Shown here one piece after another: positions 18,116 to 27,032 of a stretch of 64,000 nt of DNA. The position numbers and the translations under genes are program-made. How positions within the stretch are numbered: the stretch's first letter is position 1; the number at the start of each line of letters is the position of its first letter. Where the stretch lies: the NCBI GenBank assembly GCA_019694165.1, contig JAIBCL010000001.1, forward strand, positions 124,001 through 188,000. The letters are read 5' to 3'. The stretch comes from Verrucomicrobiaceae bacterium. Lineage in GTDB: Bacteria > Verrucomicrobiota > Verrucomicrobiia > Verrucomicrobiales > Verrucomicrobiaceae. The notes under the pieces are model-generated. The model ran no database searches. It was given only the letters and a program-made list of their open reading frames with translations, and was not told the DNA's origin.

Positions 18116-20080
18116 ATGAATGCTCCCGCACGCTCAGGTCTTCCCGCGTATCGCTATCTCCGAGGCTACGCGCTCGATCCCGGATTCTCCACGCGGCTCG
18201 ACACGGCTTCGATCAATGAAGTCACCTACCGCATCCCCTTTGAAAAACTCGACCCCGGACCGGCGGGCGAGTACGTGGAGGTGATCGACTTCGATCCCGC
18301 AAGCGGCTGCTGGTATGATCCTGTGGATCTCTCGGACGAGCGCATCGCCTCGCAGGGCGGACTCGCGCCGAGCGAGGGGAATCCGCAGTTTCACCAGCAG
18401 TTCGTCTATGCGGTGGCGATGAAGACCATCCGCCACTTCGAGCGCGCGCTGGGACGAAAGATCATCTGGTATCCGCGTGTGATGTGGAGCCGGAAACCAG
18501 GCGACGACGTCAAGGACGTGCGCTGGCCTCGCAAGTACGTCCACCGCCTCCGCATCCACCCGCACGCGATCCGGGAACCCAACGCCTACTACGATCCGGA
18601 GAAGAAGGCGGTTCTGTTCGGCTACTTCGATGCAGCGAACCAGTTCCAGGGCGCCAACTATCCCGGCGGACTGGTCTTCACCTGCCTGAGCCCCGACATT
18701 GTCGCGCACGAGATGACGCACGCGATTCTCGACTCCATCCACCACCGCTATCTGGAGGAGACCAATCCGGACGTGGCCGCCTTTCACGAGGGCTTCGCGG
18801 ACATCGTCGCGCTGCTGCAGCGTTTCACTTTCAATGAACTCGTCGAGCATCAGCTCTACGCCAGCGGCGGCCGCATGGACCGCTACACGGTGCTCGGCGA
18901 GCTGGCCACGCAGTTCGGCGAGGCGCTGGAGGGAAACCGCGGCGCGCTGCGCGGCATGATCGGCCGCTGGAATGAGAAGAACGAATGGGAGCCGCTCAAG
19001 CCCAGCCCGCACGACTATGTGAAAAACCTCGAGTGCCACGACCGCGGCGCGGTGCTCGTGGCCACGATCTTCGATGCCTTCCAGCGCATCTACACCTTCA
19101 AGACGCGCGACCTGCTGCGCATCGCCACGAGCGGCACCGGTGTGCTGCCCGAGGGCAGTGTGAGCCGCGACCTGGTGCACCGGCTCGCCGGCGAGGCGGG
19201 CGAGATCGCGGAGCACCTGCTGCACATCTGCATCCGCGCGCTGGACTACTGCCCGCCGAATGACATCACCTTCGGCAGTTACTTCCGCGCGCTGATCACC
19301 GCTGACCTCGACATTGCGCCCGAGGATGAAAACGGCTACCGCATCGCACTCATCGAGGCCATGCGCGCCCGCGGCATCTTCCCCGCGCGGGTGAACACGC
19401 TCTCCGTGGAGAGCCTGCGCTGGAGTTCCGTATCGTTCACCAAAAAGGAGCGCGATGCCATCGACTGGATCGCCGATCAGATGAAAAATGACATTCGCGC
19501 ACTGGTGGAGACTCCGGACCGCGAAGAACTCTACAAGCGCTCCCTCAAGGCACAGGCAAAACTTCACGCGCTGCTGATGGGAAAGCAGCAGGTGCTTCTC
19601 GGACCGGCTCAGTGGGAGAGTTTCCTCAACAAGCTGGGCATGACGTCCCTGCCCGTGTCGCAGCTCTTCGGCAAGAACTCGAAGAAGGTCCGCTTCCTAC
19701 TCCACGGCAAGCCGTTCAACAACTACACACCGGCCATTGAAGTCCACACGGTGCGCCCGGCCTTCCGCGCCGGGCGCGAGGGCCGGCAGATCGAGCAGGT
19801 CATCGTCACGCTCACGCAGCGCGTGACCGTGGACCTCGGCAAGGATGGTGAGCAGAAACGCATGATCTTCCGCGGCGGCTGCTCGCTCATTCTCAGCTTC
19901 GGCAGTCTGAACACAGTGGAGCACGTCGTGGTGAAGAACATCAAGAGCTACCGCCGCTTCCGCCAGCAGGCGGCCTACATGAGTGGCGGCGGTGCAGAGC
20001 CGTCCGCCGCCGCGACCTCCACCTACATCCGCCCGGCGCACGGACGTGAAATGGACTTTCGCCGCCTGCATCGTCACTGA
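18116..20080 (+). CDS. gluzincin metallopeptidase (thermolysin-like), paired with an MBL hydrolase
   Basis: 654 residues. The zinc site HEMTH is at residues 198-202, and EGFADI, equivalent to the thermolysin NEAISD motif, supplies the third ligand near residue 225. No signal peptide and no typical M4 propeptide are visible, so the enzyme is probably cytoplasmic, unlike secreted thermolysins. The N-terminal 190 residues and the C-terminal 200 (about 450-654) are unassigned. The end (LTQRVTVDLGKDGEQK ... FRGGCSLILSFG) may be a beta-rich domain. A metallo-beta-lactamase-fold gene follows after 25 bp, and the pair is probably one functional unit. Its substrate cannot be read from sequence. Confidence 0.8.
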   Translation: MNAPARSGLPAYRYLRGYALDPGFSTRLDTASINEVTYRIPFEKLDPGPAGEYVEVIDFDPASGCWYDPVDLSDERIASQGGLAPSEGNPQFHQQFVYAVAMKTIRHFERALGRKIIWYPRVMWSRKPGDDVKDVRWPRKYVHRLRIHPHAIREPNAYYDPEKKAVLFGYFDAANQFQGANYPGGLVFTCLSPDIVAHEMTHAILDSIHHRYLEETNPDVAAFHEGFADIVALLQRFTFNELVEHQLYASGGRMDRYTVLGELATQFGEALEGNRGALRGMIGRWNEKNEWEPLKPSPHDYVKNLECHDRGAVLVATIFDAFQRIYTFKTRDLLRIATSGTGVLPEGSVSRDLVHRLAGEAGEIAEHLLHICIRALDYCPPNDITFGSYFRALITADLDIAPEDENGYRIALIEAMRARGIFPARVNTLSVESLRWSSVSFTKKERDAIDWIADQMKNDIRALVETPDREELYKRSLKAQAKLHALLMGKQQVLLGPAQWESFLNKLGMTSLPVSQLFGKNSKKVRFLLHGKPFNNYTPAIEVHTVRPAFRAGREGRQIEQVIVTLTQRVTVDLGKDGEQKRMIFRGGCSLILSFGSLNTVEHVVVKNIKSYRRFRQQAAYMSGGGAEPSAAATSTYIRPAHGREMDFRRLHRH

Positions 20081-20105
20081 CCCTCACCCTCCATCCCCGC
20101 ACACC

Positions 20106-21530
20106 ATGCCTGCTCATGTGAAAGCCCGCATCACCATGTACCGCATGCAGGAGCTAGGAGACTGCTTCCTGCTCACCTTCACCGCCGGCCGCGACGTCAG
20201 CCGGATGTTGATCGACTGCGGCTGCTTCCGCAACAGCGGCAGTTCCATCGCGCGCATCAAGACCGTCGTCGCGGACATCAAGACCACGCTCGATGGCGCG
20301 CCGCTCGACGTGGTGGCCGGGACGCATCAGCACAATGATCATGTGAACGGCTTCTTCCATGCGGAGAAGGAGTTTCGCGACATCGGCGTGAAGCAGACGT
20401 TTCTCTCGTGGCTGGACAATCCCGAGGACAGGCGGGCGCAGGAGGTGGGAGACAAGTTTCACAATCTCAGGAAGCAGATCGTTCAGATTCGGGACGGGCT
20501 GCACAAGAAGCTGCGCGGCGCCAGGAACGCTGCCACGCGCGGCACGGAGGCTTTCCAGCTCTTGGACGGCCTGCTCGGTTTCTTTGGCGCGCAGAAGAAC
20601 GCGGACGGCCCGCCTGAAGTGCCGGCCAAAGGCATCGGAGTGCTGAAGAAGATCGGCACGGTGAAGCCGGAGTATTTGAAGCCTGGACGCAGCCTCGACA
20701 TGCCCGGGTTGCCAGCCGGCACGGTGCGCATCCATGTCCTCGGACCGCCTCGCGAGACCGAGCTTCTCTACCGCAAGGATCCGCGCGAAGGCGAGAGCTA
20801 CGACCGCGAACTCGCGGCCGCCAGCCTGCACGCAGACAGATTCCTCTCCGCCGTCGCAGGCAAAAGCGACGGCTCCTCACGCCAGGAGGACAACTACCCC
20901 TTCAACGCCGAATTCAAACGCACCCGGCCCGCAAGCGGCTCGGCGCTGGCGCGGGTGATGAAACGCTATCGCCACACGGGGGAATCATGGCGCACCATCG
21001 ACGAAGACTGGATGGACCAGGCTGGCGCGCTCGCGCTTTATCTCGACACGTACACGAACAACTCCAGCCTCGCCCTCGCCATCGAACTGGTCGCCAGCAG
21101 GAAGGTGCTGCTTTTCGCAGCCGATGCACAGACGGGCAACTGGCTGAGTTGGAAGAATGTGAAATGGGATGATCCGAAGGTCACCACCGACAGCCTCATC
21201 GAGCGCACCGTCTTCTACAAAGCAGGCCATCACGCCAGCCACAACGCCACGCTGCCCGAAGTTTTCGACAAGATGAACCATCCCGACCTCGTCGCACTCA
21301 TCCCGGTGGACAAATCGGACCCCAACATCAAAAAGGACGACGGTTGGAAAATGCCTGCGGAACACTTGTTCGAGCACCTGAAAAAGCAGACCAGCAACCG
21401 CGTGCTCCAGATGGACGACCGCAACCCTCCAGAGTGCAATCCGGACAAGGCGGCGAAGGGCGCGTGGAAGAAGGTCGGCATCAAGCCCAAGGTTACGGAC
21501 CTTTCGATCACGCTCGACATCAAAGGCTGA
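20106..21530 (+). CDS. metallo-beta-lactamase-fold hydrolase (ComEC-like MBL domain)
   Basis: 474 residues from ATG 20106 (MPAHVKARITMYRMQELGD); the open frame begins inside the preceding gene. The opening YRMQELGDCFLLTF, LIDCG, and metal motif THQHNDHVNG (H74, H76, D78, H79) are typical of the MBL subfamily related to ComEC C-terminal domains. A second site is FYKAGHHASHNATLP. The insert at about residues 110-260 has no clear match. Such proteins hydrolyse phosphodiester or nucleotide substrates, and several members sit in defence or conflict operons, but the reaction here is unknown. It is coupled to the peptidase gene and converges on the DUF1501 gene with 15 bp between stops. Confidence 0.82.
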   Translation: MPAHVKARITMYRMQELGDCFLLTFTAGRDVSRMLIDCGCFRNSGSSIARIKTVVADIKTTLDGAPLDVVAGTHQHNDHVNGFFHAEKEFRDIGVKQTFLSWLDNPEDRRAQEVGDKFHNLRKQIVQIRDGLHKKLRGARNAATRGTEAFQLLDGLLGFFGAQKNADGPPEVPAKGIGVLKKIGTVKPEYLKPGRSLDMPGLPAGTVRIHVLGPPRETELLYRKDPREGESYDRELAAASLHADRFLSAVAGKSDGSSRQEDNYPFNAEFKRTRPASGSALARVMKRYRHTGESWRTIDEDWMDQAGALALYLDTYTNNSSLALAIELVASRKVLLFAADAQTGNWLSWKNVKWDDPKVTTDSLIERTVFYKAGHHASHNATLPEVFDKMNHPDLVALIPVDKSDPNIKKDDGWKMPAEHLFEHLKKQTSNRVLQMDDRNPPECNPDKAAKGAWKKVGIKPKVTDLSITLDIKG

Positions 21531-21545
21531 CGCGATGCCAAGCCG

Positions 21546-22961
21546 TCACGCCAGCACGCCCTTCACGATCTCGCCGTGGATGTCGGTGAGGCGGTAGTCG
21601 CGGCCTTGGAAGCGATAGGTCAGTCGCATGTGATCGATGCCCATCAGGTGCAAAGCCGTCGCGTTGAGATCGTGGATATGCACGGGGTCCTTCACGATGT
21701 TGTAGCTGAAGTCGTCGGTCTCGCCGTGAACGTGGCCTTTGCGGACGCCTGCACCGGCCATCCAGAGGCTGTAGCAGCGCGGGTGATGATCGCGGCCGTA
21801 GTTGTCCTTCGTCAGCACGCCCTGCGAATACACGGTGCGGCCAAACTCGCCGCCCCAGATAATGAGCGTGTCGTCCATCATGCCGCGCTCCTTGAGTTCA
21901 GCCATCAGCGCAGCCGTGGGTTGGTCGGTATCGTGGCACTGGCTCTTGATGCCGCTGGGCAGGTTGTTGTGCTGGTCCCAGCCACGATGATAGAGCTGGA
22001 TGAAACGCACACCGCGCTCGGCGAGCCGGCGCGCGAGGATGCAGTTCGCCGCATACGTGCCGGGCTTCTTCGACTCGGGACCGTAGCGATCGTAGATGTC
22101 CGCGCGTTCCTTCGACAGGTCGGCCAGTTCAGGCACCGCCGACTGCATGCGGAACGCCATCTCGTATTGATCAATGCGCGCCAGCGTCTCGGGATCGTGA
22201 TGCGACTCGAGCTTCATGCGGTTCAAGGCAACCACATCGTCGAGCATCGCACGGCGGCGCTCGGTGGTGATGCCCGGCGGATTCGAGAGGAACAACACGG
22301 GGTCCTTGCCCGAGCTGAAGCGCACGCCCTGATACTTCGACGGCAGGAAACCCGCGCCCCACATGCGTTCGTGCAACGGCTGTGCGTTCGTCGGTCCGCT
22401 CGGTCGCGAGATGAGTGCGACGAAGGCCGGCAGATCCGAGTTCTCCGAGCCGAGGCCATACGACACCCAGGCACCGAACGCAGGCCGACCGCCAATTTGA
22501 TGGCCCGTTTGCAGCAGCGTCATCGCAGGATCGTGATTGATCGCCTCCGTGTGCAGCGTGCGGATCAAGCAGATCTCATCCGCGAACTTCGAGGTGTGCG
22601 GCATCAGCTCGCTCAGCCACATGCCGCTCTGGCCGTGCTGCTGAAACTTGAACACGGACGGCGCGATCGGAAACCGCTTCTGCCCCGCCGTCATGCCCGT
22701 GAGCCGTTGTTCGCCGCGCACCGAGTTCGGCAAGTCCTTGTCGAACTGCGAGGCGAGCCCCGGCTTGTAATCGAAGAGATCGAGCTGCGACGGCGCACCC
22801 GCCTGCGTCAGCCAGATGATGCGCTTCGCTTTCGGCGCAAAGTGCGGTGACTGCGCGGAAGCGAAGAGCTTCGGATTGATCAGCGACGCCAGCGCCACTC
22901 CGCCGATGCCTTTGAGCAAGGTGCGACGGGTTGATTCGAGGGCATGCGGCGGGGTAACCAT
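21546..22961 (-). CDS. DUF1501 family Tat-exported protein (sulfatase-like fold)
   Basis: 471 residues. A twin-arginine signal (TRRTLLKGIGGVALASL) is followed by IIWLTQAGAPSQLDLFDYKP and later DDTLIIWGGEFGRTVYSQ and GRDHHPRCYSLWMAGAGV, the DUF1501 landmarks. The family is abundant in Planctomycetes and Verrucomicrobia and is normally encoded directly beside a DUF1549/DUF1553 cytochrome protein; the pair is thought to act on carbohydrate or sulfated substrates in the periplasm. Here the partner is missing: divergent lptD lies on one side and the MBL gene on the other. The start includes an N-terminal MVTPPHALES, short for a Tat leader but acceptable. Confidence 0.9.
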   Translation of the reverse strand: MVTPPHALESTRRTLLKGIGGVALASLINPKLFASAQSPHFAPKAKRIIWLTQAGAPSQLDLFDYKPGLASQFDKDLPNSVRGEQRLTGMTAGQKRFPIAPSVFKFQQHGQSGMWLSELMPHTSKFADEICLIRTLHTEAINHDPAMTLLQTGHQIGGRPAFGAWVSYGLGSENSDLPAFVALISRPSGPTNAQPLHERMWGAGFLPSKYQGVRFSSGKDPVLFLSNPPGITTERRRAMLDDVVALNRMKLESHHDPETLARIDQYEMAFRMQSAVPELADLSKERADIYDRYGPESKKPGTYAANCILARRLAERGVRFIQLYHRGWDQHNNLPSGIKSQCHDTDQPTAALMAELKERGMMDDTLIIWGGEFGRTVYSQGVLTKDNYGRDHHPRCYSLWMAGAGVRKGHVHGETDDFSYNIVKDPVHIHDLNATALHLMGIDHMRLTYRFQGRDYRLTDIHGEIVKGVLA

Positions 22962-23147
22962 GGAAAAGAAGACAAGGGGGTGCTCGGTGCCACCGAAGAA
23001 CGCACATCCGAAGCCCGAGCTATCGGCGCAACGGCCTCTTGGTCGGGCCTCGGCGCAGGCTGATCCGCTCCCATCCTTGCGGAACAGCCCCCTTTTCGAT
23101 CGTCGAGAAGCCCCTCGGACGGCCGAGGAAAAAACTGCTCCTTTTTC

Positions 23148-23176
23148 TTGTCACTGCCAGACGCCTCGACTATTTC
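23148..23176 (+). promoter_or_regulatory. candidate sigma-70-type promoter of lptD
   Basis: TTGTCA (23148-23153), 17 nt, TATTTC (23171-23176), 67 bp before the lptD ATG in the divergent gap shared with the DUF1501 gene. The spacing is ideal and the -35 is one mismatch from consensus; the -10 is weaker. Confidence 0.4.
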
Positions 23177-23243
23177 ATAGGCCGACTGCCTTTCGATCCC
23201 CATTCTGCCCGGACAGGCCGCCCCACTCACCGCTCTCAGACCT

Positions 23244-25574
23244 ATGACATTGACCCGCCTCCCTCTTCTTGCGCTGGCCATCATGGTGGCATCCGCCCCG
23301 AAGCTCGGCGCGCAGAGCGTGCTCGACACGGTGTCGAGCAACATCAACATCGAAGGGCTGGAGACGACCTTCGACCCCGACACCGGGATCGCCACGGCGA
23401 ACGGCAATGTGCACATCAAGTTCTCCGGCACCGAGATCACCGCCAGCCACGCAGACTACAACTCAAACACGGGCGACATCATGGCCCGCGGCGAGGTGAC
23501 GGTGTGGAAGCAGGGCATCACGTACAAGGGTGAGAACTTGATGTACAACATCAAGACCAACGAGTTGACGGGCAATCTCATCCGAAGCGGAATGGGCCAC
23601 GGCCAGGGCACCGTTTTTTACAACACCGAGAAGTTCGAGACGGAGACAAAGTTCATCGACCGCATCGACGGCGGACTGACGTTCCTGACCACCCACGATT
23701 ACGAAAATCCGAACTTCCGCATCAAGTGCAAGCAGATGACCATCTACCCGGACGACCGCATCGTGATGCGCAACATCACGATGTACGTGAACAACACCCC
23801 GGTGTTCTGGTTCCCGTACCTCGTCCAGCCTCTCGATGACGAGCTGGGGTATCGTTTCACGCCGGGCTACAGCGATCTCTGGGGAGCCTTCCTCTTGAAC
23901 CAGTGGGGCGTGATCCACGGCGACCACACTCTGGCCAAGTACCACTTTGACCTCCGCAGTGCCCGTGGCGTGGCGGGCGGCGCGGAGTACATCTCCCTCC
24001 GGCACAAGGACAACGAAGAGAACTTCGGCACGCTCCAATGGTACGTGGCCAGTGACAGCGACGGTCAGGCCACCACGGGCGCCGGATCACGCTCCACCGT
24101 GGTGGACAGCACCCGCTACCGTGTGAACTTCCAGCATCGCATCTACCTGCCCGGCCCCGAAGAGAGCACTTGGTTCATGGATTTTGACCTCAACAAGATG
24201 AGCGACATCCATTTCTACGAGGATTACTTCCTCGATGAATTCCGCCGGAACCGCGAGCCGGACAACCAGATTTCCCTCATCCACACGGACCCGAAGTACG
24301 TGGCCACCCTGATGGGCAAATTCCAGATCAACGATTTCTACCGCACCGAGACACGACTCCCTGAACTCTCCGTGGACTTCATCCGCCACCAGCTCGGAAA
24401 CTCGAACTTCTTCTACCAGGGCACCACCTCGGCGGGCATCCTGCGCGAGAAGTACTCCACGGAGGAGGAGGCGAAATTCAAGTCATCCCTCGACAACCTC
24501 AAGGCCAGCGTGGACGAGCCTGGCTTCACGCGCTTCCACAGCTACCACGAGTTTCTCTACCCGAAAACGTTCGGCGGCTGGCTGAACGTGGTGCCGCGCA
24601 TCGGCGGCGGCCTCACATATTACGGTGACGTGCAGGGCGGCAAAGACGGCCAGGGAGATGAACTCAAGGGCATCTTCCACGCTGGTCTCGACGTGTCCTT
24701 CAAGGCCACCAAGACTTGGGACGACGTGCAGAACGAGACCATGGGCCTCGACGGTCTGCGTCATGTCATCCGCCCCTATCTGAACTACTCCTACCTCAAC
24801 GCGAACGATCCCGAAGGTCTGCCATCAATCGACAGGCTTTCCCCCACCACGCGCGCGCGCACCATTGACGTGCCGCTCTTCACGGCCATCGACGACCTGC
24901 GCTCCTGGAACATCGCCCGCGTCGGCGTGCAGCAGCTCTTCCAGACCCGGCGCGACTACCAGTCCTTCGATGCCTCGCAGTCAAAATTCCGCGCGGCGAA
25001 TGCCGCATCGACCCAGACCTACAACTGGGCGGGCGTGAACACGTATGTGGACCTCTTTGCGGAGGATCCGGAGTATGACAGGAGCCTCTCGAACCTCTAC
25101 AACGAAGTCTTCTGGAGGCCGCTGCCTTGGATCACGTTCTTCTCGGATACCCAGCTCCCCATCGGCAGCAGCGACTTCAATTTCACCGAGTTGAACCACG
25201 GCATCACCTGGTTGCCGAATGACAGGCTCTCCATCACTCTGCAGCACCAGTTCATCGCCGATCATCCTTTCCTGGAGGACAGCAGCCGCGTCTCCTCGAC
25301 GATCTATGCCCGCATGTCTGAAAACTGGGGCCTGTCGATGAACCATGTCTATGAGATCGACGACGGCACGCTGCAGTATCAGAGTTATGCGCTGCATCGA
25401 GACCTCAGCAGTTGGATCATGACCCTGGGACTGCGCATGCTCGACAGCAAGGGCGGCAAGGGCGACATGGCCGTCCTGCTCTCATTCACCTTGAAGGACT
25501 TCCCGCAGGTCTCGCTTCCCGTCGATGGCGCGCAGAACGTCGTGAACAATCACGGCAGTCATGGCGGCTTCTGA
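23244..25574 (+). CDS. lptD: LPS-assembly protein LptD-like outer-membrane protein
   Basis: 776 residues with a signal peptide (LPLLALAIMVASAPKLGAQS). Residues about 35-200 are an OstA/LptA-like beta-jellyroll (GIATANGNVHIKFSGTEITA, YNSNTGDIMARGEVTVWKQG, ITMYVNNTPVFWFPYLVQP). Residues about 210-760 form an aromatic-rich outer-membrane barrel. LptD inserts LPS in the outer leaflet with LptE. The four cysteines of E. coli LptD are not conserved here, which is common outside Proteobacteria. The gene has its own candidate promoter and precedes ugd by 138 bp, so both could serve surface polysaccharide. Confidence 0.85.
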   Translation: MTLTRLPLLALAIMVASAPKLGAQSVLDTVSSNINIEGLETTFDPDTGIATANGNVHIKFSGTEITASHADYNSNTGDIMARGEVTVWKQGITYKGENLMYNIKTNELTGNLIRSGMGHGQGTVFYNTEKFETETKFIDRIDGGLTFLTTHDYENPNFRIKCKQMTIYPDDRIVMRNITMYVNNTPVFWFPYLVQPLDDELGYRFTPGYSDLWGAFLLNQWGVIHGDHTLAKYHFDLRSARGVAGGAEYISLRHKDNEENFGTLQWYVASDSDGQATTGAGSRSTVVDSTRYRVNFQHRIYLPGPEESTWFMDFDLNKMSDIHFYEDYFLDEFRRNREPDNQISLIHTDPKYVATLMGKFQINDFYRTETRLPELSVDFIRHQLGNSNFFYQGTTSAGILREKYSTEEEAKFKSSLDNLKASVDEPGFTRFHSYHEFLYPKTFGGWLNVVPRIGGGLTYYGDVQGGKDGQGDELKGIFHAGLDVSFKATKTWDDVQNETMGLDGLRHVIRPYLNYSYLNANDPEGLPSIDRLSPTTRARTIDVPLFTAIDDLRSWNIARVGVQQLFQTRRDYQSFDASQSKFRAANAASTQTYNWAGVNTYVDLFAEDPEYDRSLSNLYNEVFWRPLPWITFFSDTQLPIGSSDFNFTELNHGITWLPNDRLSITLQHQFIADHPFLEDSSRVSSTIYARMSENWGLSMNHVYEIDDGTLQYQSYALHRDLSSWIMTLGLRMLDSKGGKGDMAVLLSFTLKDFPQVSLPVDGAQNVVNNHGSHGGF

Positions 25575-25712
25575 TTCGACCCGCGTGCCGCGGCGGCCGT
25601 CGTGTCGGAGCGGTATGCCGGAGGATGGCACCAAGATGCCGGCGGGTTCAAGACAAGGCGGGAGCCGGCCTTGGTCCGAGCGCACATCGCCTACACCGTC
25701 ACCTTTGCAGTC

Positions 25713-27032
25713 ATGAAACTCACCATCATCGGATCTGGATACGTAGGACTGACCACGGGCGCTTGTTTTGCCGACGTGGGTCATCATGTCGTCTGCGTGG
25801 ACAACGACGAGCGGAAAGTCAAGACGCTGCACGAGGGCAAGATTCCGATCTACGAGCCCGGCCTAGAGCAGCTCGTGCGCAAGAACGTGGCCTCGAAGCG
25901 CCTGCGCTTCACCACCAGCACTGAAGAGGGCGTCGATCACGGCGAGGTGCTCTTCATCGCCGTGCCCACGCCGCCGCAGCCGGATGGCAGCGTCGATCTC
26001 AGCTTCATGGAGAAAGTGGCGAGAGAGATCGCCCAGTACCTCGACAGCTACCGCGTCGTGGTGGACAAGAGCACCGTGCCGGTGAAGACCGGCGAGCGCG
26101 TGGCCCAGACCATCCGTCGCTACGCACGGCCTGGCGTCGAGTTCGATGTAGTGAGCAATCCAGAGTTCCTCCGCGAAGGCAGCGCCGTGGAGGACCTCAT
26201 GAAGCCGGACCGTATCGTGATCGGCGGCAACAGCGACCGTGCGCTGGCCATCATGCAGAAAGTGTACGAGCCCTTCATGGCGCCCGTGCTCGTCACCGAC
26301 ATCAACAGTTCCGAGCTGATCAAGCACGCCGCCAACAGCTTCCTTGCCCTCAAGATCAGCTACATCAACGCCATCTCGGAAATCTGCGAGGCCGCCGGTG
26401 CGGACGTGCTCAAGGTGGCTGACGGCATCGGCGCCGACAAACGCATCGGCCGCGAATTCCTCAACGCGGGCCTCGGCTATGGCGGCTCGTGTTTCCCAAA
26501 GGACATCGCCGCCTTCATCGCCATCAGCGAGCAGCTCGGCACTCCCTTCAACCTGCTCAAGGAAGTGGAGCGCATCAACGCACGGCAGATCCAGCGTTTC
26601 ATCGACGGCATCCGCGAGGCGCTCTGGCTGCTCAAAGACAAGCGCCTCGCCGTCTGGGGCCTGAGTTTCAAACCGAACACGGACGACGTGCGCTCGTCCG
26701 TCGCCGTCAGCCTCGTCGAGCGCCTCGTGGCCGAAGGCGCGCACGTCGTGGCCTACGATCCGAAGGCCATGGACAAGGCCCGCGAGCTGCCGCTGGCGGG
26801 CAAGATCGAACTTGCCCCCAGTGCCATGGAGGCGGCCTCCGGTGCCGAGGCGCTGGTCATAGCCACCGAGTGGCCCGAGTTTTCCGCCGTCGATCTCTCC
26901 GAACTCCGCGAAAAGATGCGCACGCCGCTCATCTTCGACGGGCGGAATATCTTTGATCCCGGAGTGGCAGCCAGCTTCGGATTTCAGTATCGCGGCATCG
27001 GCCGGGGCGTCGTGACCGCACGCACACCGTGA
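25713..27032 (+). CDS. ugd: UDP-glucose 6-dehydrogenase
   Basis: 439 residues from ATG 25713 (MKLTIIGSGYVGLTTGACF). NAD site GSGYVG at the N-terminus, KSTVPVKTG, the middle-domain motif NPEFLREGSAV, catalytic Cys in GYGGSCFPKD near residue 259, and LSFKPNTDDVRSSVA in the C-terminal domain. It oxidises UDP-glucose to UDP-glucuronate with two NAD+, for capsule or exopolysaccharide precursors. The open frame extends 111 bp upstream, but the Rossmann fold begins right at this ATG. Its stop overlaps the GTG start of rsmB (GTGA), so the two are translationally coupled. Confidence 0.95.
   Translation: MKLTIIGSGYVGLTTGACFADVGHHVVCVDNDERKVKTLHEGKIPIYEPGLEQLVRKNVASKRLRFTTSTEEGVDHGEVLFIAVPTPPQPDGSVDLSFMEKVAREIAQYLDSYRVVVDKSTVPVKTGERVAQTIRRYARPGVEFDVVSNPEFLREGSAVEDLMKPDRIVIGGNSDRALAIMQKVYEPFMAPVLVTDINSSELIKHAANSFLALKISYINAISEICEAAGADVLKVADGIGADKRIGREFLNAGLGYGGSCFPKDIAAFIAISEQLGTPFNLLKEVERINARQIQRFIDGIREALWLLKDKRLAVWGLSFKPNTDDVRSSVAVSLVERLVAEGAHVVAYDPKAMDKARELPLAGKIELAPSAMEAASGAEALVIATEWPEFSAVDLSELREKMRTPLIFDGRNIFDPGVAASFGFQYRGIGRGVVTARTP

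Noticed and set aside
18134-19567. 477-codon minus-strand frame opposite the gluzincin.
   Set aside because: Typical shadow of a high-GC gene, with no motif, while the sense frame has HEMTH and EGFAD.
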